A DNA stretch of 64,000 nucleotides. It comes from Thermoproteota archaeon (lineage in GTDB: Archaea > Korarchaeota > Korarchaeia > Korarchaeales > Korarchaeaceae). The notes under the pieces were generated by a model. The model was given only the letters and a program-made list of their open reading frames with translations. It did not search any database and was not told the DNA's origin. Position numbers and translations under genes: made by a program. The stretch lies in assembly GCA_027491735.1 (NCBI GenBank), contig JAOZGP010000006.1, positions 1 through 64,000 on the forward strand. The letters run 5' to 3'. Below are positions 34,736 through 44,400 of this stretch, one piece after another; the first letter of the stretch is position 1, and each line of letters begins with the position of its first letter.

Positions 34736-35929
34736 ATGAGGGTCGTGCTCGCCTACTCCGGTGGTCTGGACACATCAGTCATGCTCAAGATGATCCAGGA
34801 GAGGCTCGGCGCTGAGGTGATCACGGTCACAGTCGACGTCGGGCAGAAAGATGACTTTGAGGCGATAGAGGAAAAAGCCCTCAAGCTGGGTGCTGTGAAA
34901 CACTACTTCTTCGAAGCGAAGAGGGAGTTCGTGGAGGGATATGTGTTCAAGGCCGTGAGGGCAAACGCCCTGTATGACGGCGCCTATCCCCTCTCATCGG
35001 CTCTAGCAAGGCCCCTGATAGTTGAAAAACTTGTTGAGGTCGCTAAGAAGGAGGACGCTGATGCCATAGCCCATGGCTGCACGGGAAAGGGGAACGATCA
35101 GGTCAGGTTCGACCTCGGGATAAAGTCCCTTCACCCGAAGATCAAGGTCCTGGCTCCCGTCAGGGAGTGGGGACTGACCAGGGACTGGGAGATGGAGTAC
35201 GCGAGGAAGCACGGGATACCTGTGAGGGATAAGATATACAGCATAGACGAGAACCTCTGGGGGAGGTCCATAGAAGGGGGATCCTTGGAGGATCCAGCAG
35301 CAGAGCCCCCGGAGGAGGTCTTCGAGTGGACTGTCCAGCCAGAGGTGGCACCAGATGAGGCGGAATACCTGGAGATCGAGTTCAAGGAGGGGGTTCCCGT
35401 GGGGATAAACGGGGAGAGGATGGATCCGGTGAGGACCATAGAGATGCTGAACTTGATCGGCGGCAAGCATGGGGTCGGGAGGATAGATCACATGGAGAAC
35501 AGAGTGGTTGGAATAAAGAGCAGGGAGGTCTACGAGGCTCCGGCAGCCATCCTGACGATAGAAGCACACAAGGATCTGGAGAAACTCGTGCTCACAAAGT
35601 GGACAACCAAGTTCAAGGAGATAGCCGATCTCGAGTGGGCATGGCTAGTCTACAGCGGCCTCTGGTTCGAACCCTTGAGGAAATCCCTGGATGTCTTCAT
35701 GGAAGAGGTGGAGAGGGTTGTCAGCGGGACCGTCAGGGTCAAACTGTACAGGGGAGGATTCATCGTGGTGGGGAGGAGCTCGGACAACTCCCTGTACGAT
35801 CTCGACATGGCCTCCTACGAGAGCTTCAGCAGGTTCGATCAAAAACTGGCTCTGGGCTTCATAGAGCTCTTTGGGGCCCAGAGCGTTGCTGCTTTCAGAA
35901 CACTGAAACCCATAAAGGTCAGCGCGTAG
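34736..35929 (+). CDS. argG: Argininosuccinate synthase
   Basis: Joins citrulline and aspartate with ATP, giving argininosuccinate. The PP-loop ATPase motif is LAYSGGLDTSV at the N-terminus; later signatures AHGCTGKGNDQVRF and the YSIDENLWGRSIEGG segment are complete. 397 residues is the usual length. I start at the ATG at 34736 with AGGTGG upstream; a TTG 30 bp earlier lies too close to the TATA element. It opens an operon with argH 10 bp downstream, then carA, carB and the lysW cluster. Confidence 0.96.
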   Translation: MRVVLAYSGGLDTSVMLKMIQERLGAEVITVTVDVGQKDDFEAIEEKALKLGAVKHYFFEAKREFVEGYVFKAVRANALYDGAYPLSSALARPLIVEKLVEVAKKEDADAIAHGCTGKGNDQVRFDLGIKSLHPKIKVLAPVREWGLTRDWEMEYARKHGIPVRDKIYSIDENLWGRSIEGGSLEDPAAEPPEEVFEWTVQPEVAPDEAEYLEIEFKEGVPVGINGERMDPVRTIEMLNLIGGKHGVGRIDHMENRVVGIKSREVYEAPAAILTIEAHKDLEKLVLTKWTTKFKEIADLEWAWLVYSGLWFEPLRKSLDVFMEEVERVVSGTVRVKLYRGGFIVVGRSSDNSLYDLDMASYESFSRFDQKLALGFIELFGAQSVAAFRTLKPIKVSA

Positions 35930-35939
35930 CGGTGGTTGG

Positions 35940-37325
35940 ATGTACAGGAGGGCCCTTCTCGGCGGGGAGGACCTTGAGATCCAGGAGTACATATCCTCAA
36001 TTGATGGGGACAAGGAGATTGCTGAAGAGGTCCTCCGCTGCCTCATGAACCACGTGAGAGCTCTAATGGATTGCGGACTGGCTCCAAAGGAGAAATGCAT
36101 CAGAATCCTCGATGAACTTGAGAAACTCATCAGGGATCCGAGCCCTGTCCTCTCCATCAAAGCTGAGGACATACACGAGGCCCTGGAGATGTACCTGAGG
36201 AGGAGGATCGGCGATGACGAGGGATACCTTGCTCTGGGGAGGAGCAGGAATGATCATGTTTCGTGCGCACTTAGGCTGAAGACGAGGAAGCTTCTGATAA
36301 ACCAGATAAAGGAGATCGTGAACCTCAGGAGGATAATCCTTGACAGAGCTGAGGAGCACCTGAACACCTTGATGCCGGCCTTCACCCACCTCAGGCCCGC
36401 CCAGCTCTCAACATTCGCTCACTACCTCTGTTATCTGGCGGAGACACTGTCGGACTACACGAGCTTCCTGATGCTGGCCCTCAAGATAACCGATAGATCC
36501 CCCCTAGGTGGAGGAGCAGTCTCTGGGACGAGGGTCCCCCTCGACAGGAGGCTCATGGCAAGAGGGCTCTTCAAGAAGGTCCTACATAGCTCCATCAGGG
36601 CGTCGAGCGGGAGGGACTTCATGGCCCTCACTTCGTCAATCGACGCCTGCCTTTCGGTGTTCCTCTCCAGGGTGGCCGAGGACCTGATAGTGCTCTCCTC
36701 CCCCAACTTCGGCTACCTGATCCTTCCGGACGAACATCTCTCCACAAGCAGCATGATGCCTCAGAAGAGAAATCCGGTTACGATGGAGGTTGCCAGGGCA
36801 TGGGGGTCCGAGAGCGTAGGCCATCTGGTGGCAATCCTCGGTATCCTGAAGGCCCTCCCATCTGGCTACAACCTGGACATGCAGGAGGCGAACGGCCATC
36901 ATCTGAGAGTAGTGAAGGGAACTACAGAAGCCCTCAGGATCTTCTCGAAGATCTTCAGCGGGCTCAGGGTGAACGAGGAGAGGGTGCTTGATGACCTGAA
37001 CTCGATCCCGATCCTGGCCACCGATCTGGCCGAGGAGATCTCGATGAGGACGGGTGAACCTTACAGAAAGGTCCATGAGGATATAGCTAAGATCCTGAGG
37101 GAATCCAAAGGGACTGAGGAGTTCTACTCGGAGGTCGAGGATAGGTACGGGGTCAGGATGTCCCCCGAGGAGTGCATAAGGAGGCCTGTGATCGGGTCAC
37201 CTAATCCGGATCATGTCAAGAGGTGCATTGAGGTCGAGAGGGGCAACCTGAAGAGGGATCTCATCACACTGAAGGACATGGGTTTCGATCTGGGTGAAAG
37301 TGAGGAACATGAGGGAAGCGGATGA
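35940..37325 (+). CDS. argH: Argininosuccinate lyase
   Basis: Splits argininosuccinate into arginine and fumarate, the last step of arginine synthesis. A fumarase/aspartase-superfamily protein of 461 residues with the signature TSSMMPQKRNPVTMEVAR (catalytic Ser loop) and the conserved LGRSRNDHVSCALRL and FTHLRPAQLSTFAHYL segments. The C-terminus overlaps carA by about 17 bp, so the two genes are translationally coupled. Confidence 0.96.
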   Translation: MYRRALLGGEDLEIQEYISSIDGDKEIAEEVLRCLMNHVRALMDCGLAPKEKCIRILDELEKLIRDPSPVLSIKAEDIHEALEMYLRRRIGDDEGYLALGRSRNDHVSCALRLKTRKLLINQIKEIVNLRRIILDRAEEHLNTLMPAFTHLRPAQLSTFAHYLCYLAETLSDYTSFLMLALKITDRSPLGGGAVSGTRVPLDRRLMARGLFKKVLHSSIRASSGRDFMALTSSIDACLSVFLSRVAEDLIVLSSPNFGYLILPDEHLSTSSMMPQKRNPVTMEVARAWGSESVGHLVAILGILKALPSGYNLDMQEANGHHLRVVKGTTEALRIFSKIFSGLRVNEERVLDDLNSIPILATDLAEEISMRTGEPYRKVHEDIAKILRESKGTEEFYSEVEDRYGVRMSPEECIRRPVIGSPNPDHVKRCIEVERGNLKRDLITLKDMGFDLGESEEHEGSG

Positions 37326-38442
37326 CTCAGACAAAAAGGCGTTTCTCGTGCTGGAGGACGGAACCATCCTGAGGGGGAGGGGGTTTGGAGCCGAGGGATT
37401 GGTGTACGGGGAGGTGGTGTTCACAACAGCCATGACGGGCTACACGAAGTCCCTCACAGATCCCTCCTACGAGGGACAGATTCTGATCATGAGCTACCCC
37501 CTGATAGGGAACTATGGGGTTCCAAGCGAGGAGCTCACGGAGTTCGGTATTCCGATCCATAGGGAGTCGGAGAGGATACACGTCAAGGGGCTCGTCATCT
37601 CCAAACTCATGAGGGGTAGCCATTGGTCGAGCTGCATGAGCCTGGACAAGTGGCTCAGGATGGAGGGAGTTCCCGGAATCGAGGGAATCGACACGAGAGC
37701 CCTTGTGAAGAGGATAAGGGAGAGGGGAGTGATGATGGGAGCTCTGTCCTTCGGAGGTCCTGATCCGGGGGAGGTCCTCCAGAAGGTGAGAAGGATGAGC
37801 TACGAGGAGATGAACCTCGTCGAGAGGGTGACCCCGAGAAGGGTGATAGTTCACAGGACAGGAAGCAAGCTCAGGGCTGTTGTGGTGGACTGCGGGGTGA
37901 AGTACGGGATAGTAAGGGAGCTTCTGAGGAGGGGGGTAGAGGTCGTCAGAACGCCCTGCTGGTATGATCCAGTGGACGCTCTCGAGAGGTTCGGGGCTAG
38001 GGGGGTTGTCCTGAGCAACGGACCTGGGAACCCCTCCCTCCTTGAAGATCTCGTGCGCAGGGCCAGGACGCTGGTGGAGGAGGGCATCCCGACCCTGGGG
38101 ATATGCCTAGGCAACCAGATACTCGCTCTCGCTGATGGAGGAGAGGTTTTCAAGCTGAAGTACGGACATAGAGGGGTGAACAAACCTGTCAGAGACTTAA
38201 AGAGCGGTAAGGCGTTTGTCACAGCTCAGAACCATGGATACGCCGTCTCACCCGAGAGCTTGGGGGAATTCCGGGTGTGGATGATCAACATCGATGACGG
38301 GAGCGTTGAGGGGATATGCCATCCCGAGAAGCCCCTCATGGCTGTTCAGTTCCATCCCGAGGGGTCTCCAGGACCGCTGGACTCGACCTGGATATTCGAT
38401 CTCTTCTCAAGAGTGATGAGGGATAATGGTGAAGCCATCTAA
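37309..38442 (+). CDS. carA: Carbamoyl-phosphate synthase small (glutaminase) subunit
   Basis: Releases ammonia from glutamine and channels it to CarB. The N-terminal CPSase domain includes VFTTAMTGYTKSLTDPSYEG; the class I amidotransferase domain carries the nucleophile Cys in GICLGNQ and His-Glu in QFHPEGSPGP. The position that is His in many CLGHQ motifs is Asn here. I choose the ATG at 37309, with GTGAGGA before it; a GTG at 37294 adds 5 residues. Its end overlaps carB by 17 bp. Confidence 0.95.
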   Translation: MREADDSDKKAFLVLEDGTILRGRGFGAEGLVYGEVVFTTAMTGYTKSLTDPSYEGQILIMSYPLIGNYGVPSEELTEFGIPIHRESERIHVKGLVISKLMRGSHWSSCMSLDKWLRMEGVPGIEGIDTRALVKRIRERGVMMGALSFGGPDPGEVLQKVRRMSYEEMNLVERVTPRRVIVHRTGSKLRAVVVDCGVKYGIVRELLRRGVEVVRTPCWYDPVDALERFGARGVVLSNGPGNPSLLEDLVRRARTLVEEGIPTLGICLGNQILALADGGEVFKLKYGHRGVNKPVRDLKSGKAFVTAQNHGYAVSPESLGEFRVWMINIDDGSVEGICHPEKPLMAVQFHPEGSPGPLDSTWIFDLFSRVMRDNGEAI

Positions 38443-41400
38443 GGTCCTCATGATAGGCTCGGGGGCCATAAAGGTCGGGGAGGCAGCCGAGTTCGACTAC
38501 AGCGGGAGTCAGGCTCTGAAGGCCATGAAGGAAGAGGGCATAGAGACTGTCCTGGTGAACCCGAATGTGGCAACGATTCAGACAAGCCCGGAGATGGCTG
38601 ATAGAGTTTATTTAGTTCCTCTAAACGTAAAGTTCGTCGAAAAGGTCATCGAGAGAGAGGAACCGGATGGGCTGCTGCTCGGCTTTGGGGGACAGAGCGC
38701 CCTGTCCCTGGGGGTCCTCCTCCATGATCTGGGGATTCTCAAGGAGCACTGTGTTGAGGTGCTCGGAACTCCTGTGGATGGGATAAGAAGGGCGCTGGAC
38801 AGGGAGATGTTCAAGGAGACTATGAGATCCGCTGGGATACCTGTGCCGAGGAGCATGGCTGCTACAAACATGGATGACGCCGTCAGGGCCGCTGAGGAGG
38901 TGGGCTTCCCTGTCATAGTGAGAGTCAGCTTCAACCTCGGCGGGAGAGGCTCCTTCATAGCCTGGAACATGGAGGAGTTCAGAAGGGGAGTGAGGAGGGC
39001 CTTCGCACACAGCGAGATAGGGAAGATCCTGGTGGAGAGGTCCTTGAGGGGATGGAAGGAGGTGGAGTTCGAGGTTGTGAGGGACTCCGATGGGAACTCA
39101 GTCGCCGTGGCCTGTCTGGAGAACGTGGATCCAATGGGGGTTCACACGGGGGATTCGGTGGTGGTCGCCCCATCTCAGACCCTGACGGATAGGGAGTATC
39201 AGATCCTCAGAAGCACCTCCCTGAGGGTTGCCGAGGCGATAGGTCTCGTTGGGGAGTGTAACGTCCAGTTCGCGCTGAGCCCTGGATCAGAGGAGTTCTA
39301 TGTGATAGAGGTCAACCCAAGGATGAGCAGAAGCAGCGCCCTCGCCAGCAAGGCGACCGGCTACCCCCTGGCCTACATATCGGCCAAGCTTGCCCTGGGG
39401 CACCGTCTGGATGAGCTGATGAACGGGGTGACAGGAGCAACGACGGCAGCTTTCGAGCCAAGCCTGGATTATGTGGTCGTCAAGGTGCCGAGATGGGACC
39501 TTGAGAAGTTCGAGATGGCTGAAAGGGTCGTTGGCTCCGAGATGAGGAGTATAGGGGAGGTCATGGCCATAGGGAGGAACATCCACGAAGCCCTTCAGAA
39601 GGCGTTCAGGATGGTGGACATGGGGGATGAGCTCATAGGAAACTACTACGAGAAGGACGAGCCACTGGATAAAGTTCTGGAGAGGATAAGGTCCTACAGA
39701 CCGTATGTGCTGATGCACGTGGCCAAGGCCCTGAGGCTCGGAGCCAGCGTGGAGGAGGTGAACGAGATCACTGGGATAGACAGGTTCTACCTCTACGTCA
39801 TCGAGGACCTCGTCAGGATAGCTGAAAAGCTCAGATCTGGCAATACTGATGTCGTTGAGGAAGCTAGGAGGCTTGGTTTCAGTGATGAACAGATAAGAAA
39901 GCTTACCGGTGGAAAAAGCGTTCCTGGAGGATTTAGCGTGAAGCAGATAGACACACTGGCTGGCGAGGTTCCTGCGAGAACCAACTACCTCTATCTGACG
40001 AGGGATGCATGTGAGCATGACGTCTCGAGCTCGAGCAGGCCGAAGGTGATGGTCCTCGGTGCGGGGGTGTTCAGGATCGGCGTGAGCGTTGAGTTCGACT
40101 GGGCCGTCGTCAACTTCGCCAGGGCTGCGAGGAGAAGGGGCTACGAGGTTTTGGTTCTAAACTACAATCCTGAGACGGTCTCGACGGACTGGGACGTCAA
40201 CGACAAGCTTTACTTCGATGAGATATCCCTTGAGAGGGTCCTGGAGATATACGATTTCGAGAGACCAGAGGGGGTCGTTGTGTTCGCTGGCGGTCAGCTC
40301 GCCAACTCCCTGGCTAAGAGGCTTGAGGAGAAAGGAGTCATCCTTCTGGGAAGCTGCGGGATCAGCGTGGACTCAGCTGAGGATAGGTCCAAGTTCTCAA
40401 AGCTTCTTGAGAGCCTCGGGATAAGACAACCTCCCTGGATCGAGGCGAGGAGCGTGAAGGAGGTCCTGGAATTTGCCGAGGAGGTCGGATATCCTGTGAT
40501 GGTCAGGCCAAGCTATGTGCTGAGTGGGACGGCGATGAAGGTAGCGAGCAACGAGGAGGAGCTGAGGGACTACCTTATGAGGGCTGCGAAGGTATCTCAG
40601 GAGCACCTAGTAGTGGTCTCGAAGTTTCTGGACGCATTGGAGGCGGAGCTCGATGCTGTCTCGGATGGAAGGAGCGTCGTGGGGGTCACCCTGGAGCACA
40701 TTGAGAGGGCTGGGATCCACAGCGGGGACTCGACCATGGTCACCCCCTGCAGGATCTTGAAGCCGGAGAGCCTGAGGAAGATGCATGAGATAGCCCTGGA
40801 ACTTGCCACAAACCTGGAGATAAGGGGTCCCTTCAACCTTCAGTTCCTGATTAACAAGGAGGTTCAGGTTCTCGAGCTGAACCTCAGGGCCAGCAGATCT
40901 ATGCCCTTCTCCAGCAAGTCAAGAGGTGTGAACCTGATGGAGCTGTCGGCCCAGGCGGTTCTGGATGGAAAGCTCTCAATTGGGATTGATGGAGAATACG
41001 TGGAGGTTCCAGCTAGGGATTTTGCTGTTAAGACCCCCCAGTTCTCCTGGTCTCAGATGAAGGGAGCATATCCATGCCTGGGCCCGGAGATGAGGTCCAC
41101 CGGCGAGGTTGCAGCGCTCGGCAGGTCATTTGAGGAGGCTCTGCTCAAGAGTTGGCTCTCGGCCAGGCCGAACAGGATGCCGGAAAGACGCGTGCTCATA
41201 TACGGCTATGAGGACAGGGATCTCCTCCAGGAGGTTGCCGAGGGGATCAGCTTTGCGGAGGTGATCACAGTCGACAGCTCCCTCGACATCCCGTCGGTCG
41301 ATCAGAAGACCGCCAGGAGGATGATGAGGGACGGGGCCATAGACCTCGTGGCCACATCCGGTCACAGCATATCCAGGGACTACTGGCTAAGGAGGACTGC

Positions 41401-41560
41401 GGCGGACCTCAACATCCCACTGGTCCTGGACGCAAGGCTGGCCTCGGAGCTCTTCAGGGCGATGGGGATGTTCATGGAGAAGGAGCTCGATGTAAGGGAG
41501 CTCACGGAGCACTGGCCAGTCCTCGAGACGAGCAGGAGTTGCGCATGGCACAAAATTTAG
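38426..41560 (+). CDS. carB: Carbamoyl-phosphate synthase large subunit
   Basis: 1,044 residues, the two-ATP-grasp synthetase that makes carbamoyl phosphate for arginine and pyrimidines. The N-terminal half (GSGAIKVGEAAEFDYSG start, KTMRSAGIP-like helix region, ENVDPMGVHTGDSVVVAPSQ) activates bicarbonate; the second half (VLGAGVFRIGVSVEFDW start, EHIERAGIHSGDSTMV) phosphorylates carbamate. A C-terminal MGS-like domain (RRVLIYGYEDRDLLQEVAEG onward) would carry allosteric control. The length is normal and no domain is missing. Confidence 0.96.
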   Translation: MVKPSKVLMIGSGAIKVGEAAEFDYSGSQALKAMKEEGIETVLVNPNVATIQTSPEMADRVYLVPLNVKFVEKVIEREEPDGLLLGFGGQSALSLGVLLHDLGILKEHCVEVLGTPVDGIRRALDREMFKETMRSAGIPVPRSMAATNMDDAVRAAEEVGFPVIVRVSFNLGGRGSFIAWNMEEFRRGVRRAFAHSEIGKILVERSLRGWKEVEFEVVRDSDGNSVAVACLENVDPMGVHTGDSVVVAPSQTLTDREYQILRSTSLRVAEAIGLVGECNVQFALSPGSEEFYVIEVNPRMSRSSALASKATGYPLAYISAKLALGHRLDELMNGVTGATTAAFEPSLDYVVVKVPRWDLEKFEMAERVVGSEMRSIGEVMAIGRNIHEALQKAFRMVDMGDELIGNYYEKDEPLDKVLERIRSYRPYVLMHVAKALRLGASVEEVNEITGIDRFYLYVIEDLVRIAEKLRSGNTDVVEEARRLGFSDEQIRKLTGGKSVPGGFSVKQIDTLAGEVPARTNYLYLTRDACEHDVSSSSRPKVMVLGAGVFRIGVSVEFDWAVVNFARAARRRGYEVLVLNYNPETVSTDWDVNDKLYFDEISLERVLEIYDFERPEGVVVFAGGQLANSLAKRLEEKGVILLGSCGISVDSAEDRSKFSKLLESLGIRQPPWIEARSVKEVLEFAEEVGYPVMVRPSYVLSGTAMKVASNEEELRDYLMRAAKVSQEHLVVVSKFLDALEAELDAVSDGRSVVGVTLEHIERAGIHSGDSTMVTPCRILKPESLRKMHEIALELATNLEIRGPFNLQFLINKEVQVLELNLRASRSMPFSSKSRGVNLMELSAQAVLDGKLSIGIDGEYVEVPARDFAVKTPQFSWSQMKGAYPCLGPEMRSTGEVAALGRSFEEALLKSWLSARPNRMPERRVLIYGYEDRDLLQEVAEGISFAEVITVDSSLDIPSVDQKTARRMMRDGAIDLVATSGHSISRDYWLRRTAADLNIPLVLDARLASELFRAMGMFMEKELDVRELTEHWPVLETSRSCAWHKI

Positions 41561-41585
41561 TTTTCTGAAGCAGATGATACGAAAG

Positions 41586-41595
41586 AATTAAATTT
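41586..41595 (+). promoter_or_regulatory. TATA-like element of the lysW cluster
   Basis: AATTAAATTT lies in the 74-bp gap after carB and about 45 bp before lysW. A GGTGAGGTGG ribosome site follows. The lysW-lysK genes may therefore have their own transcript besides read-through from argG. Confidence 0.45.
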
Positions 41596-41634
41596 CCTCT
41601 TTGGGCTTTTGAGAATCGCTGGTGAGGTGGTCGC

Positions 41635-41796
41635 ATGGCCGAATGTCCCGTGTGCGGATTCAGGATAGACCTAAATGAGGTTCAGGTTCATGAGGTGGTC
41701 GAATGTCCCGCGTGCGGATCTGAGCTTGAGATTGTCTCCATAGATCCAATGGTCCTCGAGGAACTCCCTGAGATAGAGGAGGACTGGGGAGAGTAG
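41635..41796 (+). CDS. lysW: LysW amino-group carrier protein
   Basis: A 53-residue acidic carrier. The zinc finger is two CPxCG knuckles (CPVCG at residue 4, CPACG at 24), and the C-terminus is EDWGE, the conserved tail whose final Glu side accepts the alpha-amino group of aminoadipate or glutamate. All later steps act on the LysW-bound substrate. It opens the six-gene cluster, 28 bp before lysX. The two knuckles are encoded by near-identical 19-bp DNA segments. Confidence 0.95.
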   Translation: MAECPVCGFRIDLNEVQVHEVVECPACGSELEIVSIDPMVLEELPEIEEDWGE

Positions 41797-41824
41797 CAGA
41801 CAGCCGGGAAGGAGGAACCTCCAG

Positions 41825-42661
41825 ATGAGGATAGGAATAGTTTACACGATCCTGAGGCAGGAGGAGATGATGCTGAAGGAGAGGGCCAATGACCTCGGGG
41901 ACGCAGTCATGATAAACGACAGGGAGGTGATCCTCCCGAGAGGCCGGGCGAACCCTGACCTCGATCTTGATCTGGCCATAATGAGAAGCGTGAGCCATTT
42001 CAAGGGCCTCTACCTCGCCAGGCTGTTTGAGGAGCTTGGAGTCACCACTCTGAACCCCTTTTGGATCATGCTTGAGGCCGGAGACAAGTTGCTCTCGACC
42101 CTCAGGCTCAGAAGGAAAGTCCCGGTTCCGAGGTGGAGCGTGGCATTCGACAAGGGGTCGGCCATGAGGGCTGTAGAGAACATCGGGTATCCGGCGGTGA
42201 TGAAGCCCGTCTTCAGCAGTTGGGGGAGGATGGTGAGCAAGGTCAACGACAGGGATGCGGCGGAGGCCCTGATAGAGCACAGGTCTTGGATGGGAAACCC
42301 ACTTCACAAGATCTACTACATTCAGGAGTACGTCGAGAAGCCTGGGAGAGACATAAGGAGTCATGTGATAGGAGGGGATTTCATAACGGCCATATACAGG
42401 TGCTCCGACCACTGGATAACCAACACCGCGAGAGGAGGGAGGGCAGTTCCGTGTGACGATGAGGAGGTGAGGGAGATCTCTGTGAAGGCCTGGGAGGCGT
42501 TCGGCGAGGGAGCCCTGGCCTTCGACATATTCGAAGGAAGAGGTGGCCTCCTGGTGAACGAGGTGAACCCAGCGATGGAGTTCAAGAACGTTGTGAGGGT
42601 GACCGGTGTGGACATAGCCGGTAAGATAGTTGAGTACGCCGTCAGCATAGCAAGGAGGTGA
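41825..42661 (+). CDS. lysX: LysW ligase LysX/ArgX
   Basis: An ATP-grasp enzyme of the RimK-like family that links aminoadipate (LysX) or glutamate (ArgX) to the C-terminus of LysW. ATP-grasp features: AVMKPVFSSWGRMVSKV (phosphate loop), YYIQEYVEKPGRDIRSHVIG, NTARGGRAVP and EVNPAMEFKNV (metal-binding). The presence of argG, argH and carAB next to it favours use in arginine synthesis, but no aminoadipate-forming genes are in the window, so one ligase may serve both pathways. RBS AGGAGG is upstream. Confidence 0.93.
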   Translation: MRIGIVYTILRQEEMMLKERANDLGDAVMINDREVILPRGRANPDLDLDLAIMRSVSHFKGLYLARLFEELGVTTLNPFWIMLEAGDKLLSTLRLRRKVPVPRWSVAFDKGSAMRAVENIGYPAVMKPVFSSWGRMVSKVNDRDAAEALIEHRSWMGNPLHKIYYIQEYVEKPGRDIRSHVIGGDFITAIYRCSDHWITNTARGGRAVPCDDEEVREISVKAWEAFGEGALAFDIFEGRGGLLVNEVNPAMEFKNVVRVTGVDIAGKIVEYAVSIARR

Positions 42662-42676
42662 GGAGGGTGAAGGAGC

Positions 42677-43669
42677 ATGATAAAGGCAGCGGTTGTTGGA
42701 GCAAGCGGATATATAGGAGGGGAACTCATAAGGCTCCTCTGGGAGCACCCGGAGGCGGAGATAACAGCCCTCGTGTCGAGGAGGTATGAAGGGGAGAAGG
42801 TTCACAGGGTGCATCCAAACCTGAGGGGCCTCAACCTGAGGTTCACCGGCCCCAAGGAGCTCGACGCCGATGTGATATTCCTATCGGTCCCTCACGGCAC
42901 CTCCATGAGGATCATAGATGATTACGCTGGAAGCTCAAAGGTGATAGATATGAGCGCTGACTTCAGGGTTCCTCTGGAGCTCTACAGAGAATACTACGGG
43001 GAGCATCTCAGACCGGAGCTCTTAGAGGAGTTCGTCTATGGGCTTCCCGAGCTGCACAGGGACGAGATAAGGAGAGCCGAGCTCATAGCCAATCCCGGAT
43101 GCAACTCGACGGCGGTCATACTGGCGCTTCATCCTTTCAGGGACCTCGTCGATGAGGCCACGGTCGACCTGAAGGTCGGATCGAGTGCTGGGGGAAGGAA
43201 AGGTGGTCTTCCGAGGATGCATCCCGAGAGGAGCAACGCTGTGAGGGTGTACAGAACACATCACCACAGGCATGAGGCGGAGATACTAAATGAGACCGGC
43301 GTAAGGGCCCATCTGACGGTCCACTCGGTCGACCTGGTCAGGGGGCTCATGGCGACGATGTACCTCAGGATCGAATCTGACAGGAGGGAGATCTACAGAA
43401 GGCTCCTCGGATACCTGAAGGAACCATTTGTGAGGATTGTGAAGGATAGAAGGGGAATCCAGAGGCTTCCCGATCCAAAGTACCTGATCGGGAGCAACTT
43501 CGTCGATATAGGATTTGAGTGCGATGAGAACAACGGGAGGGTTATCCTCTTCTCAGCCCTGGACAATCTGATGAAGGGAGGGGCTGGTCAGGCGGTCCAG
43601 AACATGAACCTGACCTTCAGCCTTGAGGAGACCACGGGGCTGAGGAGGCTTCCGATATATCCCGTCTAG
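42677..43669 (+). CDS. lysY: LysW-bound acyl-phosphate reductase (LysY/ArgC)
   Basis: Reduces the phosphorylated LysW-gamma-glutamyl (or aminoadipyl) intermediate to its semialdehyde with NADPH. Rossmann motif VVGASGYIGGELIRLL at the N-terminus, catalytic Cys in ANPGCNSTA, and the HHHRHEAEI segment. 330 residues is close to ArgC/LysY length. The order lysX-lysY-lysZ is that of other archaeal clusters; the gap to lysX is 15 bp with a ribosome site. Confidence 0.94.
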   Translation: MIKAAVVGASGYIGGELIRLLWEHPEAEITALVSRRYEGEKVHRVHPNLRGLNLRFTGPKELDADVIFLSVPHGTSMRIIDDYAGSSKVIDMSADFRVPLELYREYYGEHLRPELLEEFVYGLPELHRDEIRRAELIANPGCNSTAVILALHPFRDLVDEATVDLKVGSSAGGRKGGLPRMHPERSNAVRVYRTHHHRHEAEILNETGVRAHLTVHSVDLVRGLMATMYLRIESDRREIYRRLLGYLKEPFVRIVKDRRGIQRLPDPKYLIGSNFVDIGFECDENNGRVILFSALDNLMKGGAGQAVQNMNLTFSLEETTGLRRLPIYPV

Positions 43670-43677
43670 GTGATCCC

Positions 43678-44400
43678 ATGAGGGTCCTCAAAATAGGGGG
43701 TGGTGTTGCCAGAAGACTTGACCTCTTGGACCTGGACGGGGATGTGATAGTGCACGGGGCATCGGACCAGGTGGATGAGCTGTGCAAGAGGCTCGGGATC
43801 GAGATAAGGAGGCTCGTCAGCCCATCTGGAGTTGAGTTCAGGCACACACCCGACGAAGTCCTTGAGGTGTACCTGATGGCAGCGATGAAGCTCAACAAGG
43901 AGATAGTGGCCCACCTTCAGGGCAGGGGGATGAAGGCGATCGGGGTGAGCGGGATGGATCTAGGGATTGTGAGGGCTAGAAGGAAGAGGTTCGTAAAGGC
44001 CGTTGTTGACGGAAGGAAGTTCGTCCTGAGGGATGACAACTCGGGCATCATAGAGGAGGTTGACTCAAGGAGGATAAGGGGGCTCATGAATCTCGGCATT
44101 CCGGTAATCGCCCCCATAGCGATCAGTGAGGAGAACAGGCCTCTCAACATAGATGGGGACAGGATGGCAACGGAGATCGCTGTAAGTCTCAGTGCCGATG
44201 AGCTGGTGTTCCTGAGCGATCTACCATTTCTTGTGGACGGGAGGGCCGTCGATAGGTTGAGCTCCAGCGAGGTCCGTGGCCTCCTGATGCATGCGAGAGG
44301 TGGGATGAGGAGGAAGCTCATGATGGCCGAGGAGGCCCTGAGGAGGGGAGTCGGAATGGTCGTGATAAGGGGATTGGATGGAGAGACGGTGATAGTTTGA
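43678..44400 (+). CDS. lysZ: LysW-bound substrate kinase (LysZ/ArgB)
   Basis: Amino-acid kinase family member of 240 residues that phosphorylates the carrier-bound side chain. [10 protein letters not shown] forms the phosphate-binding N-terminus, [18 protein letters not shown] and [25 protein letters not shown] match the family core. The final bases (TTGA) overlap the start of lysJ, so translation is coupled. Confidence 0.93.
   Translation: MRVLKIGGGVARRLDLLDLDGDVIVHGASDQVDELCKRLGIEIRRLVSPSGVEFRHTPDEVLEVYLMAAMKLNKEIVAHLQGRGMKAIGVSGMDLGIVRARRKRFVKAVVDGRKFVLRDDNSGIIEEVDSRRIRGLMNLGIPVIAPIAISEENRPLNIDGDRMATEIAVSLSADELVFLSDLPFLVDGRAVDRLSSSEVRGLLMHARGGMRRKLMMAEEALRRGVGMVVIRGLDGETVIV

Noticed and set aside
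38608..39010. Long antisense frames within carB and other arg/lys genes
   Set aside because: Shadows of high-GC coding sequence; the sense products are well-known enzymes.
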